From Methanomassiliicoccaceae archaeon COG_1 (GTDB lineage: Archaea; Thermoplasmatota; Thermoplasmata; Methanomassiliicoccales; Methanomethylophilaceae): 64,000 nt of DNA. How positions within the stretch are numbered: position 1 is the first letter of the stretch; each line of letters opens with the position of its first letter. Below, in pieces: positions 55,341 through 63,509 of this stretch. The stretch spans positions 1 through 64,000 of the forward strand of contig JAQQTI010000001.1 of assembly GCA_028561875.1 (NCBI GenBank), read 5' to 3'. Under the pieces are notes generated by a model that did no database searches, was not told the origin of the DNA, and worked only from the letters and a program-made list of their open reading frames with translations. A program made the position numbers and the translations under genes.

Positions 55341-56633
55341 TGCGACACCCCCACCCCTGTATTTCCACTGGAAACGAAAAAAGGGAACTCGGAAGAGGGT
55401 GGTCTGCTTCGAAGGCCTGTAGTCCTTGAGCGGGGCAAAAAACTCATCGGTGTTGAGAAGACTGATGATGTCCTTGGAAATGTTTATGCTAATTTCTTTG
55501 GTTCTCCCCTTCCTTCCCAGTGACTTTACGCTCGCGGTTATAATGCCAAGCATATCCAATTCGGAGATGAGATCGGCAATCCTCCTCTGAGTCAGGACGT
55601 TGCAGCCGAGTATCGAGCAAACTTCTCTATATACGACGTAAACGTCCCCGGTGGTGACTATTCCATCATCGTTCCCAGGGTTTTTGATAATGCTCATCAA
55701 AACAACCTTAGATTGGTCGGTAAGGGTCTTGATGACCTCCACCACTGCATCCATCTCGATTTTCTGCCGCGCATAATTTACGTGTGCCTCGGTAATCACG
55801 GGATCCTCGTTCCTCTCTGCGATATCCGCCGATATCCTGAGAAGATCCAATGCTTTTCTTGCATCCCCGGAATCTTGGGCGGATACCGCAGCGCAGAAGG
55901 GGATGACCCCCGGCTCGAGGACATTCGGATAGAATGCAATCTTTGCCCTGTCGTTGAGAATGTCAATTAGCTGCTCGGGCGTGTAAGGAGGGAAGATTAT
56001 CTTTTCTTCTCCCAGCCTGCTCCTGATTCTTGGCGTGAGGTTCTCTTCGCTAAACCTGGAATTGTTAGTAATCCCTATTATCGATACCCTCGACGATTTG
56101 AGCATTTCGTTTATCGTGGTAAGAAAGTAGAAAATGTCGTCTCCATTCTTCTTGAACGATTTATCGATTTCATCGAGAACTACAACGAAAATCTTGTTCT
56201 CTGCATCGATGTACTTGATGAGCTCGTTGAATATCTTTTCCAGGCTCCATCCAGTGAAGGGGATTTTGTTGTTAGGATCAGAAATAATCTGATTGGAGAT
56301 GTTGTAAAGGATACTGTAGGGGGTATCGATGACCTCGCAGTTTACGTAAATATAATCGCAGGTGTTGTGTTTCTCATCCGCTTTTATCAGCTCTTTCCCG
56401 ATGTAGTTGACGACCGCCGTCTTGCCTGTTCCTGTTTTTCCGATAATCAGAATGTTGGATGGCTTGTCCTTACTGAGGGAGGGAGCGATGATGTCCACGA
56501 TGTTTTTTATCTGCTCATCCCTGTGCAACAGCTGATTCGGAACGAACGTGGTTTGAAGAATCCCTCTGTTCTTGATTAATTTGTTCGTTCTTTCAAGATA
56601 TTTCTTGAATATGGAATCCTCCAACCGAAACAC
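55269..56633 (-). CDS. cdc6: Orc1/Cdc6 replication initiator
   Basis: Binds origin boxes and loads MCM. Walker A is ILIIGKTGTGKTAVVNYIGK near residue 65, Walker B VVVLDEIDKSFKKNGDD, sensor-1 IGITNNSRF, and the winged helix is near residues 330-410 (LTQRRIADLISELDMLGIIT). Codon use is more AT-rich than in neighbours. The last 45 or so residues after DEFFAPLKDYRPSK translate the ORB repeat (FQWKYRGGG) and overlap the signal peptidase gene, ending in TAG. The functional protein may end earlier or this tail may be native. Confidence 0.93.
   Translation of the reverse strand: MFRLEDSIFKKYLERTNKLIKNRGILQTTFVPNQLLHRDEQIKNIVDIIAPSLSKDKPSNILIIGKTGTGKTAVVNYIGKELIKADEKHNTCDYIYVNCEVIDTPYSILYNISNQIISDPNNKIPFTGWSLEKIFNELIKYIDAENKIFVVVLDEIDKSFKKNGDDIFYFLTTINEMLKSSRVSIIGITNNSRFSEENLTPRIRSRLGEEKIIFPPYTPEQLIDILNDRAKIAFYPNVLEPGVIPFCAAVSAQDSGDARKALDLLRISADIAERNEDPVITEAHVNYARQKIEMDAVVEVIKTLTDQSKVVLMSIIKNPGNDDGIVTTGDVYVVYREVCSILGCNVLTQRRIADLISELDMLGIITASVKSLGRKGRTKEISINISKDIISLLNTDEFFAPLKDYRPSKQTTLFRVPFFRFQWKYRGGGVASEGVLADPILHYLDVYRVHKKTY
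55345..55372 (-). repeat. Origin recognition box (ORB) copy 1
   Basis: On the minus strand the 28-bp element reads TCCAGTGGAAATACAGGGG followed by TGGGGGTGT. It is identical over all 28 bases to the copy at 57031-57058 in inverted orientation. The TCCAnTGGAAA...GGGG layout matches archaeal ORB/mini-ORB sites bound by Orc1/Cdc6. It falls in the 3' end of the cdc6 frame, just after the signal peptidase stop. Confidence 0.8.
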
Positions 56634-57030
56634 CTCTTATTCCTATCGAGGCTTCCTTATCTGGAGGACCAATATAATGGTTCGCGGAGTTGGATTTGTC
56701 GTCATGTTCGCCTCTGATGATTTTCTATCGAAAAACATGACGTCGCCGACGGATTCTCGAATTTTTCTTTTGATTTTTATTGTTAGGGTTTTCCGGGAAC
56801 CGTCGCTGTCGGGCATCTGCAGCGGTAACTTTAACCCATTAGTTTTATAGACTGTCCGTATTCCGTTCCACAGGGTTTTCTGAATGAAAGGAAAAGGATA
56901 TCTTACGATGACCAGCTGCGTGATTGCAATCGTAGCCGTCATCGCCATTCTCTGGGGCATCACCTGCCTCTAAACTAGTTCATGGAGTTCTTCGGAGTGT
57001 TTCGGAGAATATCTCTTCCACTTTCTTTTC
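56634..57030. other. AT-rich candidate duplex-unwinding region of oriC
   Basis: About 400 bases upstream of cdc6 are clearly richer in A and T than the rest of the window (for example TTTCTTTTGATTTTTATTG-like runs near 56765-56785). They lie between cdc6 and the second ORB. Together with the two flanking ORBs this is where melting would be expected. It also contains a possible 29-codon gene at 56884. Confidence 0.6.
56884..56973 (+). CDS. Possible 29-aa membrane peptide in the origin region
   Basis: ATG 56884 to TAA encodes a short basic start (MKGKGYLTMTSC) and one hydrophobic helix, VIAIVAVIAILWGITCL. A TATA-like AGTTTTATAG at about 56839-56849 is suitably placed upstream. No family was recognised. 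Such a short frame could occur by chance in AT-rich DNA. Confidence 0.4.
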   Translation: MKGKGYLTMTSCVIAIVAVIAILWGITCL

Positions 57031-57058
57031 TCCAGTGGAAATACAGGGGTGGGGGTGT
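57031..57058 (+). repeat. Origin recognition box (ORB) copy 2
   Basis: Identical over 28 bases to the copy at 55345-55372 but on the opposite strand, so the G-rich arms of the two copies point away from cdc6. The element begins TCCAGTGGAAATACAGGGG. It lies about 400 bases upstream of the cdc6 start and about 115 bases upstream of the next gene. Confidence 0.8.
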
Positions 57059-57172
57059 GTTCCTCGCACTATCTTTTAAGAGGATGCTGTATCGTAACGA
57101 TTATGGAGGATTTCGGCAGGTCCCTACATGTACTATTCAGGCTTTATATTCTATCGGGAGATATGTGCCAGC

Positions 57173-57466
57173 ATGTGGGGGATTGTTCGCGATAAGTACT
57201 TTCTTCTATGTATTTCCGCGGCATTCATCATGTTGTCATCATCGTTTCTCACGGAAAGTGAGGATAACGGCAGCGGGATCGTCGGAACGGTGGGAGACCT
57301 GAAAGAATCGGAGAAAGGTTTCATCTTCACGCTGTTCACCTCCTCGGGAGGAGAGCAGAGGTGCTTCTCCAGGAAAGCCGTTGCCGAGGGGATGGCCGTC
57401 GAGGTCAAGGGGAGTCTGTCCAACGACGGCTCGATTTACTTCGTCTCAAGCGTCACTATCTTGTAA
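57173..57466 (+). CDS. Small membrane-anchored protein, possible OB-like domain
   Basis: ATG 57173 gives 97 residues: a membrane segment (KYFLLCISAAFIMLSSSFLT) followed by a soluble, beta-rich part (IVGTVGDLKESEKGFIFTLF ... GMAVEVKGSLSNDGSIYFVS). The latter has the look of a small OB fold of the type found in exported nucleic-acid-binding-like proteins. A TATA-like GCTTTATATTC (about 57140-57150) and CGGGAG precede the start. It lies 24 bases upstream of tiaS. Confidence 0.6.
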   Translation: MWGIVRDKYFLLCISAAFIMLSSSFLTESEDNGSGIVGTVGDLKESEKGFIFTLFTSSGGEQRCFSRKAVAEGMAVEVKGSLSNDGSIYFVSSVTIL

Positions 57467-57490
57467 TACGCATAGAGAGTAGCAGAGCTT

Positions 57491-58828
57491 ATGTTCGTAG
57501 CGGCGGACGACACCGATTCAACGAGGGGGAACTGTACAACATTCCTTGCCACAGAGATCATCCGCGTACTCGTCTTCGAAGAGGGAATGGACCTGATCGG
57601 ATATCCCCGTCTCGTTCGTCTCAACCCCGCGGTCCCTTGGAAAACCCGCGGCAACGGCGCCCTCGTGATGGAATTCGGGAAAGGAGTCGGAAAGAAAACC
57701 TTCATCGGAAGGATTGGCGACCAGGATTTGTTCTGTCACGAGAACAAAGACGGTTGGGAGCCCGACCCTGGCCTCATCCTCGGGAGAATCCGTCCGATAC
57801 TCGAGGAGTTTCACGACCCCGTCGACTCCGATCCCGGAATTGTCGTGTCCGAGGCGCGCTCTTCCCCGGAATTCTACGGGAGAGGGGTGGCGCGCATCGT
57901 CCTCCGCGCGGACGTGATGGAGGAGATCGGCAGAATAGGCGCGAGAACGTTGACGATGGGGTGCGGGCGCGGACTGATCGGGTGCATCTGCGGCATGGCA
58001 TGGACTCCCGGGGATCACACTTACGAACTGCTTGCATACCGCCCCCGGGAGAGGTGGGGCACGGAGAGGAAGTTCGATCGCGAATCGATAAGGAAGGCGG
58101 ACACGAGGATCCCCTCCTCCTTTAACAGTTGGGAGGAAAGGGGCCGCCGCGTGGCGATGGTCCCCTCGACTCCGTGTCCGGTGATGTACGGGTTCAGGGG
58201 GGACGATCCCGCCGAACTTATGAGAGGTCACGACGTCATCGGGACAGAACCGCAGAGCAGATGGGTAGTCTTCCTGACGAACCAAGGCACGGACGATCAC
58301 CTCATAGTGCGTCCTTCAAGAGAAGAGTTCACCCCCAACTCCTCGTATCTGGTCGGGGGGACCGTGTTATCCGTGAGGAAGATCGAGGGCGGACACGTTT
58401 TCGTCAGGGTGCATACCGACGTCGGCGATATCGAGTGCGGCGCATACGCGCCGTCGAGGGAGTTTCGGCATGCCATGACCTGGCTCGCTCCCGGCGACGA
58501 GGTCGAGGTCGCGGGTGAGCTGCGTGACGATCCACGCACGCTCAACATCGAGAAGTTGCACGTCGTTTCTCTCTCCGACGAGTATGCCAAGGTCTCCAAC
58601 CCGGTCTGCTCCGTGTGCGGTAGGGCCATGTCCTCCGTCGGAAGAGGGCGGGGGTACCGCTGTCGGAGGTGCGGAACGAAATCCCCAGAACCGATAACCG
58701 AGAAGAGGACCAGATGGATAGTCCCGGGCTGGTATGAGCCCCCCGCCGAGGCCAGGAGGCACCTGTCCAAGCCCCTCAAGAGGATGGCAGAGGTACAACC
58801 GGTGGAGTTCGTCAATTGCCGTTATTGA
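57491..58828 (+). CDS. tiaS: tRNA(Ile2) 2-agmatinylcytidine synthetase TiaS
   Basis: Attaches agmatine to C34 of the AUA-reading isoleucine tRNA, an archaea-specific step. The 445-residue protein opens FVAADDTDSTRGNCTTFLAT, has the kinase-like TCKD region (GNGALVMEFGKGVGKKTFIG, TMGCGRGLIGCICGMAW), an OB-fold (YLVGGTVLSVRKIEGGHVFV) and a C-terminal zinc ribbon (CSVCGRAMSSVGRGRGYRC with CRRCG). Length and domain order are those of the family. Confidence 0.95.
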   Translation: MFVAADDTDSTRGNCTTFLATEIIRVLVFEEGMDLIGYPRLVRLNPAVPWKTRGNGALVMEFGKGVGKKTFIGRIGDQDLFCHENKDGWEPDPGLILGRIRPILEEFHDPVDSDPGIVVSEARSSPEFYGRGVARIVLRADVMEEIGRIGARTLTMGCGRGLIGCICGMAWTPGDHTYELLAYRPRERWGTERKFDRESIRKADTRIPSSFNSWEERGRRVAMVPSTPCPVMYGFRGDDPAELMRGHDVIGTEPQSRWVVFLTNQGTDDHLIVRPSREEFTPNSSYLVGGTVLSVRKIEGGHVFVRVHTDVGDIECGAYAPSREFRHAMTWLAPGDEVEVAGELRDDPRTLNIEKLHVVSLSDEYAKVSNPVCSVCGRAMSSVGRGRGYRCRRCGTKSPEPITEKRTRWIVPGWYEPPAEARRHLSKPLKRMAEVQPVEFVNCRY

Positions 58829-58889
58829 AAACCGACACCGATATATACCGCAGCACAGAATCGGTCACGTTACACAGGAGGCTGCACAA

Positions 58890-60068
58890 ATGGAAGAAGC
58901 AGTTATCGTAAGCGCATGCAGGACCGCAATCGGAAAGTACGGCAAGGCGCTCTCGGGCATAAAAGCGACCGAACTCGGCGCCTGCTGCGTCAAGGAAGCC
59001 GTGAGCAGGGCAGGTATCCGGCCCGCGGACGTGGAGGAGTGCATCATGGGCAACGTTCTCTCCGCCGGCCTCGGGCAGAACCCGGCGAGGCAGGCCGCCA
59101 TCGGTGCCGGCCTCCCGGTGGAGATAGGGTCCTTCACGGTCAACGCCGTGTGTGGCTCCGCACTCAAGGCCGCCATGCTCGCCGCCGACGCCGTCAAGGC
59201 GGGGCAATACAACGTCCTCGCCGTCGGCGGTATGGAGAGCATGAGCAACGCGCCTTACCTCCTCAACGAGGCGAGGTGGGGGTACAGGATGAACGACCAG
59301 GCCGTGGTGGACTGCATGGTTCACGACGGCCTATGGGACATTTTCAACAATCAGCACATGGGCTTCACCGGCGAGATCGTCGCCGAGAGGTTCGGCGTGA
59401 CCAGGGAGGACGCCGACAGACTCTCCGTGGAGAGCCACCAGAAGGCGGTCGAGGCGCAGAAGGGGGGCAAGTTCGACAAAGAAATCGTGCCCTTCACCAT
59501 CCACGCCAAGAAAGAGGACGTCGTGTTCGACAAGGACGAGGGAATCCGCGGGGACTCCACCATGGAGGCGCTTGGCAAGCTCAGGCCCGTCTTCAAAAAA
59601 GACGGCATAGTCACTGCCGGGAACTCCTCTCAGCTGTCAGACGGCGCTTCCGCCATGATCGTCACCTCGCGGAAGTGGGCCGAGGAGCATGGCGTGAAGC
59701 CGCTGGCCACCATCGTCTCCTACGGCGAGAGAGGGGTCCTGCCCGAGAGGATAATGGAGGCCCCCATCCCGACCACGCAGGCCGTTCTCAAGAAGGCCGG
59801 CATGACCGTCGACGACATCGACCTTTTCGAGCACAACGAGGCCTTCGCATCCGCCTCCTGTGCGGTGAAGAAGGCGCTTGGCGTACCGGACGAGATCTTC
59901 AACGTCAACGGCGGTGCGATCGCTCTCGGCCATCCCATCGGCTGTTCCGGGGCCCGTGTCATGACCACGCTCCTCTACGCCATGGAGGACAGGCGGAAGG
60001 ACGTCGGCTGCGCCACCCTCTGCCTCGGCGGCGGAAACGCGGTCACCATGATAGTACGCCGCGAGTGA
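58890..60068 (+). CDS. Acetyl-CoA acetyltransferase (bacterial-type thiolase)
   Basis: Condenses two acetyl-CoA to acetoacetyl-CoA, feeding the mevalonate pathway. The 392-residue protein resembles bacterial biosynthetic AtoB-type thiolases more than the usual archaeal scp2-like thiolases. It has VSACRTAIGKYGKALSGIKA at the start, the nucleophilic Cys in TVNAVCGSALKAAMLAADA, His in GGAIALGHPIGCSGARVMTT and the C-terminal Cys in GCATLCLGGGNAVTM. The ATG at 58890 has AGGAGG 12 bases upstream. No HMG-CoA synthase or DUF35 partner is adjacent, unlike the archaeal operon, which supports lateral gain. Confidence 0.9.
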   Translation: MEEAVIVSACRTAIGKYGKALSGIKATELGACCVKEAVSRAGIRPADVEECIMGNVLSAGLGQNPARQAAIGAGLPVEIGSFTVNAVCGSALKAAMLAADAVKAGQYNVLAVGGMESMSNAPYLLNEARWGYRMNDQAVVDCMVHDGLWDIFNNQHMGFTGEIVAERFGVTREDADRLSVESHQKAVEAQKGGKFDKEIVPFTIHAKKEDVVFDKDEGIRGDSTMEALGKLRPVFKKDGIVTAGNSSQLSDGASAMIVTSRKWAEEHGVKPLATIVSYGERGVLPERIMEAPIPTTQAVLKKAGMTVDDIDLFEHNEAFASASCAVKKALGVPDEIFNVNGGAIALGHPIGCSGARVMTTLLYAMEDRRKDVGCATLCLGGGNAVTMIVRRE

Positions 60069-60154
60069 TGCACAGCGTCGCAATCGTGCATTCGTTTCCG
60101 AGGAGCGCTTTGCGCCATTCTCAGAACTGAGAAAATCGGTAAACGGTAAACGCA

Positions 60155-61285
60155 TCAATCCCGATATGACGGGCCGTAACGACCGAAGGCCTCGGCCCGT
60201 CGCCCCCCTCTTCTGGGGGGCCCCGCCCTCCTGTTCCAGTCCCCGTATCGGTATGTTCCCTTAACGGTGCCGACGAGGGCGCGTATGTTTTCCGCAGGGG
60301 TCCCGATGGGCACGCCGCATCCGGCGGAGATGCAGTTGAAGCCCGCGTCCATGCTCTTCTTGGTGGCCGCCGCGACGTCCGCAGGGGCGCCCTTGAACAG
60401 CGGGAAGGCGCAGCCCACGTTGCCGATCAGCGCGCCTCTCCCGTTCGCGACTTTCACCGCGAGATAGGAGTCTACCTTCTCTTCGACGGAGATGCCGGTA
60501 ACGCCGGTGTCGTACATGTAGGGGATGATCTTCTCCGAGTCGCCGCATATGTGCAGCACGGTGTGCCCGCCCCTCAGGCCGCCCAGGCAGTTTTTCACGA
60601 ACTGTCCCGACTGCACTGGGAAGTCAGTCGGTGCGAGGATATCGGTGGATGCCGAGGGCTCGGACATCTGCACCACGTCTGCGCCGCTGTCGAGCAGGGC
60701 CTGCCCGAACGCCTTGCAGTAGGGCGCGATGGCTCCCACCCACCTCCGCGCCCTCTCGGGCTCGGTCCACACGGAGTACACGAGGTTCTCGGTATTCAGC
60801 AGGTGGCCGGTCAGGGTGAACGGGCCGGTGTTGCCGCCGATGACGACGTAATCCTCCCCGTGAGTCTTGTGCATGATCGCCATCGCGTCGATGGTGGTCC
60901 TGACCCTCTTTGTTTCGAGGAACTCATCGATGTCAGGGAGGTCGTCCGGCTCATCGTAGATCTTCTTCATGGGGTCGTAGTTGTAACGGTGTCCCTTGAG
61001 CATCGGCGAGGAGCGCGCCGTACCCATGTCCGTCGGGCAGCCGAAGGCCTCCGCTTCCTCCGTAAGGCAGAATCCGGCACGAACGGTCTCAAGGCCGAAG
61101 TAATCGGCCTCGGCGCACCCCAGCATCGCCATCTTCTGCGGGTCCGAATGGGCCTCCGGCCAGGAGGCGCCGCACGCCTTCATCATGTCTATCGTGTCGC
61201 ACGTTGTGAAGATTGCCGCAGGAGGCCTGTCTAGGCTCTCCTGGTTGAGCGCGGCTAGCACCCTGTCTCTGCATGACATGGTCAT
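60155..61285 (-). CDS. Methylcobamide:CoM methyltransferase, MtaA/MtbA-like
   Basis: A uroporphyrinogen decarboxylase-fold enzyme that moves the methyl group from a corrinoid protein to coenzyme M. The zinc ligands His-x-Cys are in TVLHICGDSEKII and the distal Cys is in CISAGCGVPIGTPAENI. The opening CRDRVLAALNQESLDRPPAA is typical of the family. The ATG at 61285 overlaps the corrinoid-protein stop (ATGA). Family-like sequence ends near VKGTYRYGDW (about 60235). The remaining 25 residues read through a CCCCCC/GGGGGG hairpin (60203-60220) and are probably not native. MtaA versus MtbA cannot be decided from sequence alone. Confidence 0.88.
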   Translation of the reverse strand: MTMSCRDRVLAALNQESLDRPPAAIFTTCDTIDMMKACGASWPEAHSDPQKMAMLGCAEADYFGLETVRAGFCLTEEAEAFGCPTDMGTARSSPMLKGHRYNYDPMKKIYDEPDDLPDIDEFLETKRVRTTIDAMAIMHKTHGEDYVVIGGNTGPFTLTGHLLNTENLVYSVWTEPERARRWVGAIAPYCKAFGQALLDSGADVVQMSEPSASTDILAPTDFPVQSGQFVKNCLGGLRGGHTVLHICGDSEKIIPYMYDTGVTGISVEEKVDSYLAVKVANGRGALIGNVGCAFPLFKGAPADVAAATKKSMDAGFNCISAGCGVPIGTPAENIRALVGTVKGTYRYGDWNRRAGPPRRGGRRAEAFGRYGPSYRD

Positions 61286-61935
61286 ATCTCGGCCTCCTTT
61301 ACCCTGGTCTTGACGTACTTGACGCAGTTCTGCGCGTTCTCGTCGCGGTGGTCCGCGCCGATCTCTCTCGCGAAGTTGTCGTTGGTCGGAGGGCCGCCGA
61401 TGGTTATGATATACCCGCCTTCGCCGCGGGATTCCCTGATACCTCTGACGGCATTCTCCATGCTCTCCATGGTCGGTGTCATGAGGGTGCTCAGGCAGAT
61501 GACCTGCGCCTTCTCGGCCTCGTCGATGATGGTCTTCACAGGCACGTCCTTGCCCAGGTCATTGACTATCAGCCCGCCGGCGGTTAGCATGGTCTTGACG
61601 ATGTTCTTTCCGATGTCATGGACGTCCCCCTGCACGACTGCGGTGATGGCGGCCTTCGAGTCGGAAAGGTTACCCTTCGGGATGGCCGGCAGCAGGACGT
61701 CAAGCCCCTCGTACATGCTATGTGCAGCCACAAGCACCTGCGGGAGGTACATCCTCTTCTCGGCGTAGTTGTCGCCAATGACGCCCATGCCCACCACCAG
61801 CCCCTCGTTGATGGCCTCCACGGGATCCATACTCGCGGCGAGGGCTGCTTCCGCAGCCTTCCTGGACCTTACTGGGTCGCATGCCACCACGGCATCGGCC
61901 AGTTCTTTGAGAATCTCTTGCTTTCCCGTTTCCAT
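61282..61935 (-). CDS. Methyltransferase corrinoid protein (MtbC/MttC/MtaC-like)
   Basis: Carries the methyl group on cobalt between the substrate-specific methyltransferase and the CoM methyltransferase. The cap domain (DPVEAINEGLVVGMGVIGDN, KRMYLPQVLVAAHSMYEGL) precedes the B12-binding Rossmann domain with the His-on motif GDVHDIGKNIVKTMLTAGG and IITIGGPPTNDNFA. Length is about 217 residues, as usual. ATG 61935 is chosen (GGAGG just upstream); TTG 61974 is an alternative. Upstream are TATA-like sequences and a perfect 14-bp palindrome. It is the only corrinoid protein in the window and could serve MttB or MtbB. Confidence 0.93.
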   Translation of the reverse strand: METGKQEILKELADAVVACDPVRSRKAAEAALAASMDPVEAINEGLVVGMGVIGDNYAEKRMYLPQVLVAAHSMYEGLDVLLPAIPKGNLSDSKAAITAVVQGDVHDIGKNIVKTMLTAGGLIVNDLGKDVPVKTIIDEAEKAQVICLSTLMTPTMESMENAVRGIRESRGEGGYIITIGGPPTNDNFAREIGADHRDENAQNCVKYVKTRVKEAEI

Positions 61936-62010
61936 TCCTCCAAGGGTGGGGTTTGGGTCCGCCTGCCTTGCCAACTATAATATATGGATGGTTGACTAAT
62001 AAGGTGAATC

Positions 62011-62024
62011 CCGAACATGTTCGG
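62011..62024. promoter_or_regulatory. Perfect palindrome CCGAACATGTTCGG upstream of the corrinoid gene
   Basis: A 14-bp perfect palindrome lies 76 bases before the corrinoid start. It is centred about 19 bp upstream of one TATA-like element (minus CTTATTAGT, near 61998) and about 37 bp upstream of a stronger one (61976-61985). It shares the 12-bp core CGAACATGTTCG with 63495-63506 and, with one mismatch, with the mtbB site at 7679-7694. Confidence 0.6.
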
Positions 62025-62039
62025 AAAGGGATTTGGGGC

Positions 62040-62059
62040 GGGCCCGCGTTCTCGGGCCC
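62040..62059 (-). terminator. Hairpin after the MFS transporter gene
   Basis: A 7-bp stem (GGGCCCG/CGGGCCC) with a six-base loop lies about 20 bases after the MFS stop and just before the palindrome of the corrinoid promoter, separating the two transcription units. Confidence 0.55.
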
Positions 62060-62080
62060 ACCCACGGTCTCGGTTCGGCG

Positions 62081-63409
62081 TCACCCGGCCCTGTCCTCCG
62101 CCTTCGTTTCGATCTGACTCTTCTCCACGGAGAGGAAGGCGCAGACAGAGGCGGCAATCATCATGGTGAACGCTATGAGCCAGAGCGTCTGAAATTCGCC
62201 AATCGTCTTATCGTCGATGATGAATCCCGCGAGGGTTATGAGTATCGCTCCTCCCGCGAAGGGGAAGAGGTTGAGCGCCGCCGTGGACGTCCCCGCCATC
62301 CCCACGGGGTAGAGTTCTTTGATTTGCGCGTAAGCAGCCACGAAGAACCCGCCGAAGAATCCGAACAGGAAGTTGATGGCCATCTGCGCGGCGAATTCGT
62401 TCGCGATGCCCGTGTCGGCCGTGAGCCAGATTGTCGCCCATATCGCGGTGTAGGCCAGCGTCCCGAAGACGACGACCTTCCTCCTGGAGCGCAGGAATCT
62501 GTCGGAGATCACACCCGATATGGGGCAACCGAAAACCATCCCGACACCCACCATCATGATGAACAGGGAGGCGTCTTCCTTGCTGAATCCGAGCCCGCTC
62601 TTGTAGAACGAGCCCGCCTGGGAGGCCTGCCAGAGCATGATGGTCCCATACATGAAGAAGAACCAGACGGCTAGCGGCCAGAACTTTCTGCCGCTGCCGA
62701 ACGTCATCCTGAGGGCCTCGCCGGTCTTAATCCTCTCCGAGGTGGACTCCTTAACCGGCTCGCCGGTCTCCTCGGAGACGATGCTCTCGATGCTGGGCAG
62801 CCCCATCTCGGACGGATGGTTCCTGACGAGGAGCCAGCACAGGCCGGCGATGACCGCGGTGATGATCGCGAGCGCGACATATGTGTTCTGAATCCCCAGG
62901 GAATCCATCATGATAACCATGGGGGTCGCGGCGGCGATTCCTCCCACATTCCCGACGAGTAGCAGCATGCCGCTCATGGAGGCGAACTCGTTCTTCCTGT
63001 ACCAGACGGCCAGGATCTTCATGATCGGGATGTAGACCACCGCTGCACCGATGCCGATTATGAACTTGCCGGCGATCATGAGGTCGAACTTGCCGGTGGT
63101 GTCGGCCAGCGCGCCTAGTATCGAGCCCACGGCGATCAGCGATATGAACGTGCCCGCCGCGAGGCGGGGCCCCATCCTGTCCGTGAGTATCCCGCTGGGG
63201 ATTTGCATCAGCGTATATGCGTACAGATACGCCGATGCCAGGAGTGCGACGGAGGATGTTCCCACGCCAAACTCGGTCTGCAGTGTGTCGGAGATCGCTC
63301 CCCCCGTGGTCCTATGGAAGTAAACGAAAAAGTACGCCACCGCCAGGATGATGAAAATCACCCAGCGGTACCTCAGCATCCTCTTTTTCTCTGATGTGTC
63401 GATTGTCAT
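62081..63409 (-). CDS. MFS transporter
   Basis: A 442-residue major facilitator with 12 predicted helices. The family motif A-like segment between helices 2 and 3 is GILTDRMGPRLAAG, and its repeat is GVISDRFLRSRRKVVVFG. A central cytoplasmic loop (SIVSEETGEPVKESTSERIK) separates the halves. It most resembles anion/organic-acid type MFS members (FHRTTGGAISDTLQTEFGV). The palindrome at 63495-63506 lies upstream of its TATA-like CTTATAAA (63481-63488). Its place between a regulator and a corrinoid/MtaA pair suggests uptake of a methylated substrate, by inference. Confidence 0.88.
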   Translation of the reverse strand: MTIDTSEKKRMLRYRWVIFIILAVAYFFVYFHRTTGGAISDTLQTEFGVGTSSVALLASAYLYAYTLMQIPSGILTDRMGPRLAAGTFISLIAVGSILGALADTTGKFDLMIAGKFIIGIGAAVVYIPIMKILAVWYRKNEFASMSGMLLLVGNVGGIAAATPMVIMMDSLGIQNTYVALAIITAVIAGLCWLLVRNHPSEMGLPSIESIVSEETGEPVKESTSERIKTGEALRMTFGSGRKFWPLAVWFFFMYGTIMLWQASQAGSFYKSGLGFSKEDASLFIMMVGVGMVFGCPISGVISDRFLRSRRKVVVFGTLAYTAIWATIWLTADTGIANEFAAQMAINFLFGFFGGFFVAAYAQIKELYPVGMAGTSTAALNLFPFAGGAILITLAGFIIDDKTIGEFQTLWLIAFTMMIAASVCAFLSVEKSQIETKAEDRAG

Positions 63410-63494
63410 GTCGATACCGTTCCGATGGCAAGGCGGGCGGTCCCGATTCGACCCACGTCTAAAGTATCCCCCGCAGGGAGTTTATAAGGGGTTA

Positions 63495-63506
63495 CGAACA
63501 TGTTCG
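63495..63506. promoter_or_regulatory. Perfect palindrome CGAACATGTTCG upstream of the MFS gene
   Basis: A 12-bp perfect palindrome is centred about 17 bp upstream of the TATA-like CTTATAAA (63481-63488) that precedes the MFS gene, and immediately follows the regulator gene stop. It is the same core as at 62011-62024 and near-identical to the mtbB upstream site. Confidence 0.6.
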
Positions 63507-63509
63507 AAA

